Shown one piece after another: positions 1-10,207 of a DNA stretch of 64,000 bases (positions are counted from its first letter, which is position 1; every line of letters begins with the position of its first letter). This stretch comes from Craspedostauros australis. Its lineage: Eukaryota > Bacillariophyta > Bacillariophyceae > Mastogloiales > Achnanthaceae. The stretch lies in the NCBI GenBank assembly GCA_026770025.1, contig JAMXDE010000009.1, positions 2,579,001 through 2,643,000 of the forward strand, in the 5' to 3' direction. Under the pieces are notes generated by a model. It saw nothing but the letters and a program-made list of their open reading frames with translations. It searched no databases and had not been told where the DNA came from. The position numbers and the translations under genes were made by a program.

Positions 1-3000
1 TGTTTTTGCGTCGCGGCAGGTGTCTGTTGGTGCCTGTGTGGGGCCTGCGGATGGTTGGATTGATGGCAGTGTCGTTGTAGTGGGGGAAGCAGATCCAGTT
101 GGCATCTCGGTGATCAGCTCCGGACAGAATTTGAGGACGCCGTAAAAGACGGGGAACCCATCGATGAAATTGGGCGGGTTGTTTCCAACTTCGAGGCTAC
201 CTTGTCCGGTGAATACCTCGAATGGGCAGTCTGGGCACTCGAAGAAGCTCTCCGGGATCACAATCGGAGATGATGAGCCCAAAGTCCTCAACCTGTCGGC
301 CATATCAATGCGGAAGGATACAATGTCATCATCCGCAGACACCACCACGGGCTGGTCAAATACGAGGGAGGGGGAGAAGCCAGACGAATCCTTTCCCCCG
401 TTGTTTCCTGATGCAATCTGAGTCCAGTTGCCATCGGCATCCCAGGTGCTTGGGCGGAAGAAGATCGTGTATGGCATGTTGGTGAGTTCAGCAGCCACGG
501 AGACCTTGATGGCGGTGAATTCGATGCTATCCAGTATGCGAACATCGAATCTGAATGACTCAGTGCGCTCATCTAAGCGAGATTCGCTGGGCGCTGTGAA
601 CTCCCACGCTTCGCAAGTTTCGGTTGGAACATTCGATGGGAGTGATGACATTGATGGTGCCGCAGAACCGGATGGTGCCGCGGTTGGTGATCGACTGAGA
701 TCGACTTTCACGCTCACTGTCGCACACATGGGCGTGGCCGAGCCATCATCGATGTTGGATACCGAAATAACGATCCCATCCAACACAGACGACTGGGCAT
801 CAATTCTGTACGATGGTTGTGTCATGTCCAGGATGGCCTCCAGATGAGAGAATCGCCTCTGGGTGGTGCTGTGGTCTTGTGCCCTTGTCACGAGGACCTG
901 ATCCCTGCCTAGTGGAGAATCGGCGTTGAAGCCGATGGCTCTGTTGAAGGCGATGTAGTAGTTCAATTCACTCTCAGGATCGTCAATTCGGATGATGACG
1001 TCGAAGCTGGTGTCAGCGGGGTCATAATCGACCACTCCGCAGAGTCTTCCTTCAAAGTCGATGTTTTGACCTCCGGTGAGCAATGTGGTCTGATCGGAGT
1101 ACCACCCCATCACCCAGCTCTTGGCACCTATGTGTGGTGGAGGGGCAGGCGCATGAGTAATGATATTGAAGAGGTAGGTTCGTAGCATGAACATGAGTGT
1201 GTGAAATGATTTGGCGCGGACGTAAAGAACGAAACGATGGAGAAGGTAACGATTGGTGAGGCAGTGTACGTAGAGTGCCGCATTGTATCGCATCACATCG
1301 CGTGCGATGAGGTGAGAAGGCTCCTCCTGGAACGGAATCATCTGGGACCTTGCTCTCTACAAGACAACGGCTGCATAGCACTTACCGTTGTACCCCACCT
1401 TATCGGCCAGAGTTTCATTACCAAATTGATTGTATATTGCCCTGCCCATCGTGCCGCTGCGAAATAATAGTCGATGTTGGGGTTGGAATCCATTGGCCGA
1501 AAACGGCAACAACGAGGAAGAGAATTCACGAAGACGGGGTTAGACGGGCTTCGAACGAGAAACAGGGTCCCTGTCATGTGATGAGGACCAGAACATGACA
1601 CATGTGTCCAGTGTGCTCTCTCCGAAGTTCGATTGTGTCCGTTCTTGTGTCCGATCGTCCATCCGCCTACAACGATTGATGCAGAATGTCACAGATCGTC
1701 TCCAACCTCTCTCTCTCTCTCTCTCTCTGTTGGCACATTGGCTGCGCTTACCTGCGATCTCCGTACTCTTCCCCGTTCCAATTGGAATGACCAAGCCCGA
1801 AGTTGTGACCGAGTTCGTGGACGATGATGGAAGGGTTGGTTGCCCAGTGCGTGCCTGGATAGTTTCTGACACCGTTGTACATGCTGATCTTTTCGTCGAA
1901 ATAAGCATACGCTGTGAATCAGTGGTGTGTCGGTTGCATCGGTGCGCGTTGGTAATCGGGAGAGTTTGATTCGCACGGAAGAAAGATGGTATTGCACGGT
2001 GGAGTGAGATAGGTTGGATAGGAGTGTGAGCACGGGTAGAGCTCATCACGATACCAGTGCGTAATGTTGACATGGAAGATACGAGCTGTGTGGTCCTTGT
2101 CGGCACTTACCGACCCAATCAGCTCCACGATTATTCAACCCGAACGGGACCAGGATCAAGAAGAAATCAAAGTCATCATAGATCTTGACCTCCTGCTTCA
2201 GATACTGTGAGATGAGATTATCAACTGTTGTTGCCTCGAGAGTGGTGGGATCGACGTCAGGTGAAAACTCAACTGTCAAAATCCCATCATCTGTCCCATT
2301 CGTGGGCATGGTGGAGAGCCTCAGCTTGTCAAAAGACATGGCCGCGAACTGGTCGGTGAAGTTGGGTTGAGCGCCGAAAATCTCGTCTTTGATGGGGGAT
2401 TTGGGAACTGTGTAGTTTGTTTGGAAGACGGCCTGGATGAGGAGGAACTTCTTGTCGCCAGAACCAAAGACATCAGGAGTGGTCAGAGAACGACCATGTC
2501 CATGGCCATCGCTTTGTTCGCTTGATTGATGATGCTTGATCGTCATGTCATCGACGGTCTTCAAGTCCGGCAGCTTCAAGGAGAAGTTGGTGATATTGAT
2601 GATGGCATCCTCCAGAAACAATGTGGACTTGGAAGAGGGAGTTGGCCATGCATGGTTGTTGTTGGCCCATTCCGGCGTCAGCCCTTCGATGGTCATATGC
2701 AAAGGCCCAAGTGCTTCCGCATCGGAGCCTTGGAGCATGCATGAGAAGTCAGTTGCATCATTTCCGTCGGTAGTGCCAATGATACGTGCCGAGACGAGGC
2801 ATGGCTCCTGTAGTGTACTGCGTTCGCCCGAGGCAGCGTCATGCGTCTGAATTGAGTTCGATTCAGTTGTTGGTTGTGTGATGAAGGACGTGACGTGAAG
2901 TGACGTGACGTAATGTGTTGTGATGTATTGCATAATACAAGGTACAGATACAAGGTGCAGAATCATGGTTGAGTTGAGGATGAGATCACTGAATTGGATG

Positions 3001-3204
3001 CACGTACGCGTATGTCTGTGGATGCGGATGCGGCAAGGCGAGAATGCCAACAAAGAAGGAACTCCCACGCGTCGAGACAACAGTGACAGTTGCCATCTTG
3101 CTCGTACTCACCGTCAACTTTGGCACCGGGGATGCCGCTGCCGTAGCGGCAAGCGCCGCAAGCAGCACAGCAGCAAGGATTCGTTGGTAGAAGCGAGAAT
3201 GCAT
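1..3204 (-). CDS. Secreted gametolysin-like (M11) zinc metallopeptidase, 5 exons visible, 3' end beyond the window
   Basis: Exons read on the minus strand are 3204-3112, 2846-2111, 1911-1752, 1456-1386 and 1127-1, giving 729 codons with no stop. Donors are GTGAGT or GTAAGY, acceptors are CAG or TAG, and intron phases are 0, 1, 2, 1. Residues 1-25 form a signal peptide (MHSRFYQR followed by an Ala/Leu core). Exon 3 encodes HELGHNFGLGH at residues 308-318, the HExxHxxGxxH zinc site. It is followed across an intron by EYGDRSGTMG and then AKSWVMGWYSDQ, both typical of the gametolysin family (cell-wall proteases first known from Chlamydomonas). An N-terminal region of about 250 residues precedes the catalytic part. 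Downstream come a Ser/Pro/Thr linker, a second domain with paired Cys (ECPDCPFE) and another Thr/Pro linker at the window edge. I infer an extracellular protease with modular C-terminal domains. The family call is firm; the substrate is unknown. Confidence 0.9.
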
Positions 3205-3937
3205 GGCTTTTTCGTCATCAACGAGATGAAGGATTTATGAGATGATTTGGAGTCCTTTGGAGGAAGGAAGGAGCGAGCAGAAACAGGAACTGCTGCCATT
3301 CCTTCGCCAGCCACCACCTTCGTTGATTTTTCGCATGCGGTGGACACTCCCCTCTTGCGTGGGTGGGCTTTTTGGTCGCCTCTTTTCGCGATTGAGGCCG
3401 ATGGCAGGTTGGGGGCGTGTTCATGATCGGCGGTGGAGCACTCGTATTGGCGTGGTATCCATGGAGAAGAGGGGTAAGTGGATGGGCGGGAAAGTATCTG
3501 TCGCAGAATAGCAGCCACGCGCGCACCGATGGGTTGCTGCGCATGAGCACGCGTACGACTATGAGTCGCTCGCTCGCGCGCATCACGTGTCATGGTGGGT
3601 GGAACTTGTGGCGAGGTGGATTGGTGGTGGTGTTGTCTCTGTGGCCGTTCGCTGGAACCTGGTTGTGTGGAGAAGTAATCCCAAAAAGTCCGCCTGGAAA
3701 GATCTCATCAACACCAATTTTGTGGAAGAACAGAACAACATTGTCGTGTTGATGTCGCTCAAGACGATCCATTTATGGACCAATCTCGTGTCACACGTTG
3801 TCAACGGAAGTTGGATTTTCGTGTGCTGTTGCGACACGATCCGGAAGGGATGGCCTAGCTGACTGCCAGATTCAAGGAATCTGATGGTGAAGTCAACTTG
3901 GGGCGACCGTCTGGGGTTTGTAGTGAATGACAATGGA
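3205..3937. other. Intergenic region upstream of the metallopeptidase
   Basis: No open frame here shows coding character. The region should hold the promoter and 5' leader of the minus-strand metallopeptidase. I see no clear TATA box and no RNA gene. Confidence 0.5.
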
Positions 3938-4440
3938 ATAGATTAGAGTTGTTGTCGCTGATCTTGAGTTGTGCTATTTGTTATTTGAATAGTCTGCATT
4001 GTGAGTTGATCAGTTTGAGATGCAGGATGAAGAAACGATAGTCAGTTTGAGTAGTGCGGCTCTGCACTGACCTTCAGAGGATTAGTGCTGAGGGTGGACG
4101 AGTCCTCTCTTTCTCTCTTTCTCCAGTATCTCATCGTAGTCGTTCTACGTTCGAGTACTAAGCCTTGACACCTTGATTGAGGTTGAGATCGAGAGCACAG
4201 GTTGTCAGGCAAAGGGAATTGATGTAGGATTCCCTGCATATGTTGAAGCGGGGAAGATCTCTTGACTGTTGTCATGCAGGGTTGTCAGGTTGTTTAGCTG
4301 ACAACGGAATTCAGGTTGACTGCATTACAATAGTTCAGGAGAGCATATAGTTCCCAGGGTGTCATGATCCCATTGACTCGGATAGTATTTGAGTCAGTGA
4401 TGATTCATGAGTGAGAGTGGGAGAAGGAGGGAAAAGAGTG
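3938..4440 (+). repeat. Dispersed repeat family 2, copy a
   Basis: This stretch aligns with 28150-28647 (same orientation) and with 51380-51870 (reverse). Shared landmarks in order are GATGAAGAAACGA, CTCTGCACTGA, GATTCCCTGC followed by GTTGAAGC, GAGCATATAGTTCCC and a purine-rich GAGAAGGAGGGAAAAGAG near the end. The size of about 500 bp and the lack of coding capacity suggest solo LTRs of an unidentified retrotransposon, but the ends are not defined. The 120 bp up to 4563 are ambiguous and may be further repeat or a decayed LTR start. Confidence 0.65.
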
Positions 4441-4563
4441 ATTGTTCCGTATTTGTTGGTGGGAGGTTTCGCGCCAAAATTTCGGGCCAAAATAATTTCA
4501 TGATGCGACAAGGAACACACTGAGTGAAAAGTAGTCCGTTCTTTAGATGAACTTCAACCCTCT

Positions 4564-5419
4564 TGAATGATGTTCGTCTTCCTCGCACGATCCGATCCAC
4601 GGACTCGCCCTGATCTAACGTTTATAAACGTGTTGGCAAGTTCCGCTCACGGAAGCCTACGATCGTGGAAGATAGTGTTGGTTGATAGTCGTTCGTTTGC
4701 TATTTCATTATGTTGGCACTCCAATCCTCTTGGTGTCCGTTCGTTCTCTTGCCCGATGCTCTTGGCGCTTCAATCTGTTTCATAGATTCGGTCTTCGACT
4801 ATGAGTCGGTATGCAAGATGCTCTCTCGCTCCTCTCTGTATTCTCTCTCTCTCTCAACATCGTGTGCTCGCGCTACACGATACTCCGTGTTCGATGTGTA
4901 CTCCGCATTCGACACTCTGTTCATTTAGTACTGGTTCATACTCCATGAGTACTTACCATTTGAAGTTCACCTTCAGTATCCATGATCTTCATGGGTCATC
5001 GCATCTTCGCCTCCTGCTCTGACTTGGAGACAGATGTCAACGTGGTGACATGTTGACATCCTGTTGACGTCAGTAGGCATCCTTCTGCTCTCCAGATGTC
5101 ATGTTCCATTGGTGATGCAGTAGTCTGTCAGATGATATTGTCATCTGAGGTTTAGTTGGGAAGTACCTCGAGATTCTCTTGGTACCATTGATGGATGGAC
5201 GGACGATCTTCCAATTCTCTCAGAAATCGTTATTTGCAAATTTCCTCCAGAAATCTTGCCCCTTTTCGTGTGTTCCATTTCCCCTGTAATTCTGACGAAT
5301 CACAGTATACTATCGACACGAGTATAGTTATACCGTCCAAGTGCGTATGAGAGAATAGCGGGTGAACGATGCACATATACACGTACATCTTGACATATAC
5401 TCACATGTACATCTCGACA
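4564..5419 (-). repeat. 3' LTR of Copia element A
   Basis: This 856-bp LTR begins TGAATGATG and ends TCTCGACA on the plus strand, so it has TG...CA ends. It matches 19330-20191 along its whole length at roughly 90 percent by eye. It contains a CT-rich tract and, at its right end, two partial copies of an ACATATAC-GTACATCT motif. A purine-rich tract on the minus strand (5420-5428) borders it on the internal side, which fixes the element's orientation. Confidence 0.85.
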
Positions 5420-5428
5420 CCCTTCCTG
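5420..5428 (-). other. Polypurine tract of element A
   Basis: On the minus strand the bases AGGAAGGG directly precede the LTR start TGTCGAGATG. This is the expected position for plus-strand DNA priming, 11 bases after the pol stop codon. Confidence 0.75.
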
Positions 5429-5439
5429 TGTGCATTCGG

Positions 5440-8400
5440 TCATTCGAATGTTCTCGATGTGTCAAGGTACGACTTCTCGTGTTCACGTTGCAAGTCGGCC
5501 TTGATGTTCTTGGTGAATCCGTCGCTTGTGTTCTGCTCGGATTTGACGAAAATGATTTCGATGGTTTTGTTGATTACCATGTTCCTCACGTAGTGATGGC
5601 GCACGTCGATGTGCCGCGATCGTTGGGATGTTGATGGGTTCTTGGCGATGAAGATCGCCCCGATGTTGTCCACGCGGACCTTGATTGGTGTCTTCACTGG
5701 GACGCCCACACTTTCGAGTAGCTGCATGACGAAGAAGATTTCCTTTGCCGCTTCGGAAAGGGCAACGTATTCTGCTTCGGATGAGCTGAGTGTGACGGCC
5801 TTCTGTGCCTTGGATCGCCAAAGGATTGGTACCTTGCACAGGTATAGGATGAACCCTCCTACGCTGATTCTCGTGTTCTTGTCTCCTGCATATTCGCTAT
5901 TGCAGAAGAGCTCCATGTCCCAGCCGTCGTCGTCTGGACGTGCTGGATGGATCTTCAATCCATAGTCCTTTGTATCGATCACATACTTGATGATCCGATA
6001 CATCTCCTTCATTGCAGCCTTGGTGGGCCCAATCAATACCTTGGAGAGTTCCCTCACAGGGTTCGCGATATCCGGTCGCGAGTGCTTGATGAGGAAGAGT
6101 AGCATACCGACGCCTCGGCGGTATTCGGCATGTTCTTCCGGTCCGACCTTCTGCAGTCCGTTATCTTCGGATGGTCGTACGATGATTTGACCCGGGGTTC
6201 CCGGTGTCCCATAGCGTTGCACCTTCTCAACCTTGATTCCGAACTCTTCGATGAGGTGTCGGATGAGATGTGGTTGACGCAATGTTGCTCTAGTCTTGTC
6301 ATGGTTCAGTTCAATGTTGCAGCTGAGGTAGTCTCCGAGTCCACGCTCGATTGTCACCTTGAACTTGCTGCCTTGGATGTCCTTCAGGAATGTCTCCAGT
6401 GCCTTGGAGTCTCCGCAACAGAAGCAATCGTCCACGTAGATGGCCACGATCATGCTTCCTTCGTTCGTCTTCCTGTAGAACAGGCACGGGTCTGCTGCGC
6501 TCTGTTCGAAGTTGATATTCTTGAGGGTCGATACCAACATCTTGAACCACTGCCTGGCGCTCTGCACAAGTCCGTAGATTGGCTTGTGTAGGGTCAGGGC
6601 TTCGTCTGGTTGATGATCCATCCCGTTGGGACAGTTCATATAGATCTCCTCGTCGAGGTCTCCATGTAGGAATGCCGTTACGACATCGACGAGTGCGCAG
6701 TCCATCTTCTTGATTAGCATGATCACCATCATGACCCGATAGGTCACGTCATGGATGACGGGTGAGTAATGCTCTTGGAAGTCTACTCCTGCGACTTGTG
6801 AATAGCCACATGCAACGAGCCGCGCTCGATGTGTGCCGTCACGCTTCAGCTTGAAGACCCATTTGCATTTGCAGCATCTGCGGCCGCGTGGGATGGCGTC
6901 TCGTTTAATCTTGCTATACACCTTGCGTGTATCCATGGAGTCGAACTCCTTCTTGATGGCTGCTCGATATCCCTTTCGATGGATAGGATCTAGGTGATTG
7001 AAGGCTCCGTCGAACGTTGTAGGTTCGATGTGCTTCTCTGGTTCCTTGTTCTCGTCCTGCATCGACAATCCGATGTCGATCGCTGGTCTCTCGGTGATGA
7101 TTGCATTCATTCCGTATAATCCAGTTGTGCTATGGTGAGTGATCTCGATCTCTTCATCTTCGTCTTCGATTTCTTCGTCATCTGTAGTTTCGTTGTTGGA
7201 ATCGTCGATCATCTCGTCGCTGAGTTCGTCATTCGCCTCGTTGGATGATGAATCGCTCTCATAGCCTTCTTCCTTTCGACCTCGTTCGTTGAAGTCTGCG
7301 AGCTCGCGCAGAGCTCTGGGAATACTCTTCCCTGCAATTGACTTGGGATTAGCTTCTCCCTTCCTGCCTCGTGCTTCGTGACGTCGGATCCTCTCCTTTC
7401 TAGCTATGTCATGCTTGTTTGGTTTGCTCGGTGGAGATCTTGATGGTGTGTCATGTGTAGACCTCGCTGGTGTGTTCGGAGGAGTGACACCTGTCTCGTC
7501 ATCGTCGGCTTCGTCGCCGGATGGTAGGATTTCGTCATCCTCATGATTGGATTCGCTCCGATCTTCCTCGTCATTCTGGATTAGTTGAGTCACTACTCCG
7601 TCGTCCTCATTATCCTCATCATCGCTGTCTGATAGGATGTAATATCTGTTGTTGTCAGCGAAAGATACTCTCTTCGCTTCCAATGTTTGACGCGTTGCCG
7701 TCCTTGGCGTTGCTCCCTTCCGTCCGATGGTTGTGAAGCCGTCTGCGTCCGTTGTTCCTGTTTCGTTGGATATGTTCGGTGCTGGTGCCCAGCCACGGAA
7801 CTGTCCGTATGATTGGTTGAGCCACTTGATGTCTCGTGAACAGATGAGTGACTTGGTCGATGGTCTGTACATGTTGTAGACTCCTGATGCATGTTGGTGT
7901 GCATATCCGATGAACACCATCTCTTCTCCTCTATTCTTGAGCTTGGCGGTAATCCCGCCGTAAGTAGTCTTCACAACACCCACCTCTCCAAACGTGCGGA
8001 GTGCATCCGCATATGGTGGATCGTTGCCGAAGAATTGTCGATGTGGTGACTCCTTCTGGTTCTTCGCTACGGTGATGTTGGCGATGGCGGTGGCAGTGCT
8101 AGCAGCTGCTGCCCACAGGCCATGCCTATACTCTTCGTCTAGCTGTGCTCCGTTGAGCATGGAGCGGATCTTGGTGTAGAGGTACGCGAACTTGCGTTCC
8201 ACTCTGCCGTTCTGTTGCGGCGTGTTTGATGCCGTGTATTCGAATTTCACGTTGAGTCCTGCATCGATGAGAATATCCTCCGTGGATTTATTCTCTCCGC
8301 TGTTGTCACCTCGGAAGATGATCTGTTGGTCACCAGTCTGTGACTTGATCGTCTGGACGAATCGTTTGATGTATCCTGGTTGATCACTTTTGTTCTTGAG

Positions 8401-9380
8401 AAAGAAACTCCAGCAGTGATCCGTGCAGTCGTCCACGATCAGGGTCCAGTAGCGTTTATCTCCGAAGCTTATGTGTTTAGTGTAACTAATGTCAATGAAG
8501 AGCCGTTCGCCGCGGCGAGTTGCTCTCGGAATGGTTGCCTTCGGAATATTCTTCACTCTTGCGTTCGCGACCGCGCAGTCGCGACATACCGGCATCTCGC
8601 CGATAATCTTCCATCCATACTGAGCGGCCGTCCGCTTCATGGTCTCGAGTGGCGCGTGGCCGAGCATTCGGTGCAAGTTCACCGCGCTGATCTCCTTGGA
8701 TGGATTCTTGACGATGGCTGTGCAAGCCTTGTCGTCGTCTGTTGGCATGATGGGATGCATCTGCACTCCCGTGATGAATCCGTTGGATGTGGGGAAGACT
8801 CGGTCGAATACGATCTTCATTCCGGATCCGTTGATGATGTCCATCAGAATGCCGTTGTTACCAAGCTGGTAACCGTTGTACAGAGCCTTGTTCGTGGAGA
8901 AAAGGTTCACCGCCATCTTGGGTGTGTACTTCACATCGTCGAGCCGGATGATGTGGCCAGTGTTGTTTCGCTGCTTGACTTTCAAGCGAATGGATCCCAT
9001 CTTGGGAGAATCCAGCTTCGTGCTGTCTCCCACTTGGACGAAGGACTTAATGTGCCGCACGTTGAAGAGAGCGGCGTCTGAATTGACGATGTGACACGAG
9101 GCTCCGCTGTCGGCGAGCCAGGTGTCCTTGTTGACCTTGTCCTTGTACTTGGTGCTCAACTCGTGGAGTTGCTCCACAGCTGCCGCAGCTATCTCGTCGT
9201 CGAAGCTGCCATCATCATCATCTTCGTGAACTCCATCTTCGTTGTATGGAGGATGATGATCTCCGTCATCCATGTCATCGGGTAGTTGCGTGTAGTCCGA
9301 TGGAATCGTACTGTTCCGATGAGATCCTGTGGCTGGATCGTATGGATGAACCCGTGGTCGTTCGCGTAAGAGTACGCGCA
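5440..9380 (-). CDS. Copia element A gag-pol, downstream part (protease, integrase, RT, RNase H)
   Basis: This part runs about 1,313 codons from the inner edge of element B (9380) to a TGA at 5440-5442. The frame continues through B's LTR to a Met at 9450, but those codons belong to B. In order there are the aspartic protease motif WLADSGASCHIV, the integrase zinc finger (HRMLGH, then CRDC), the DDE core with TPQQNGRVERKF, the RT with CKWVFKLKRDG and AIYVDDCFCCG, and an RNase H with SSSEAEYVALSEA. At the first RNase H catalytic position the sequence is LFCNSEYAGD where element B has IFTDSEFAGD, so Asp is replaced by Asn (codon at 5899-5901). An acidic Asp/Glu-rich linker lies between integrase and RT. 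Confidence 0.92.
9375..9380. repeat. Target-site duplication of element B, left copy
   Basis: The bases CGCGCA lie directly before the TG start of B's left LTR and recur at 16998-17003 after the CA end of the right LTR. The duplication is 6 bp, or 5 bp (GCGCA) if the first C belongs to the LTR. Confidence 0.85.
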
Positions 9381-10127
9381 TGTTAGGAATTGAGGGTACG
9401 ACTTTGTCGGAATACCCGTGATTGCCGCACCTCCCAACATTGTTCGTCACAGCTTTGAATATTATTCATCACATGTTCAGAGACTATTTGTCACACCTTT
9501 GTATACCATGTCATTATGACTATGACTAAGCATACGGACGCGATTGATACCTGTATAACCGCGAGGAGGATAGCCTGTCCTCTGGTAACGTAAGGAAGAC
9601 ACCCACGGCGGATCAGGAGGTCCCGATACCACGCCAACCATGGCAACCATCCAAACGACGACGTCGATCAGAAGAGCATGTCCATGGGCAAGTGACGCAC
9701 CTTCTTCAGAGGACAGCACATGCCTCTCCTGCGGACAAGAACATCCGCAGGTTTGGAACATCAGAAAGGATCAGAACATCCGCAGGTTTGGAACATCACC
9801 AAAGGTGACATCGATCATGAGACGACGGCGTCATGAGAATCAACGACGGAAACATGAGATAGACAAGTGCTCAAGACTGCAGATCCCTACCATGCAAGCG
9901 TAGACGGCTACGACGATGCAGAGACAAGGAAGCAAGAACAGAGCATGATGAATGAAGAGGGAAGCACCTAAGAGACAACAGGATGCCCCGTGTCGTTACC
10001 GCGACAGATGCCTGTCAAGAAAACGAAATCAGAAGAGAAAGTGAGATTGTGCTCACAGTTCTAAAACGGTACAGTTTCTAACAGCAGATTAGATCTTAGT
10101 ACTAACTATAACCCCGGATTTCCAACA
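9381..10127 (+). repeat. 5' LTR of element B
   Basis: The LTR runs from TGTTAGGAAT to TTCCAACA and is repeated at 16251-16997 with no difference that I could find by reading. It contains a short internal direct repeat (ATCCGCAGGTTTGGAACATCA at 9751 and again at 9778). Short open frames inside it, seen identically in both LTRs, are not regarded as genes. Confidence 0.93.
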
Positions 10128-10207
10128 CGTTTCGAAACGTTACGATTGAAATCCTACGTTTCTACCACCATCAACACAGCAACAAACATCCTCTCATCAT
10201 CATCACC

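Noticed and set aside
9477-9903. Open frames on both strands inside B's left LTR, repeated at 16347-16773
   Set aside because: They are identical in both LTRs because the LTRs are identical, show no domain, and overlap the promoter part of the LTR.
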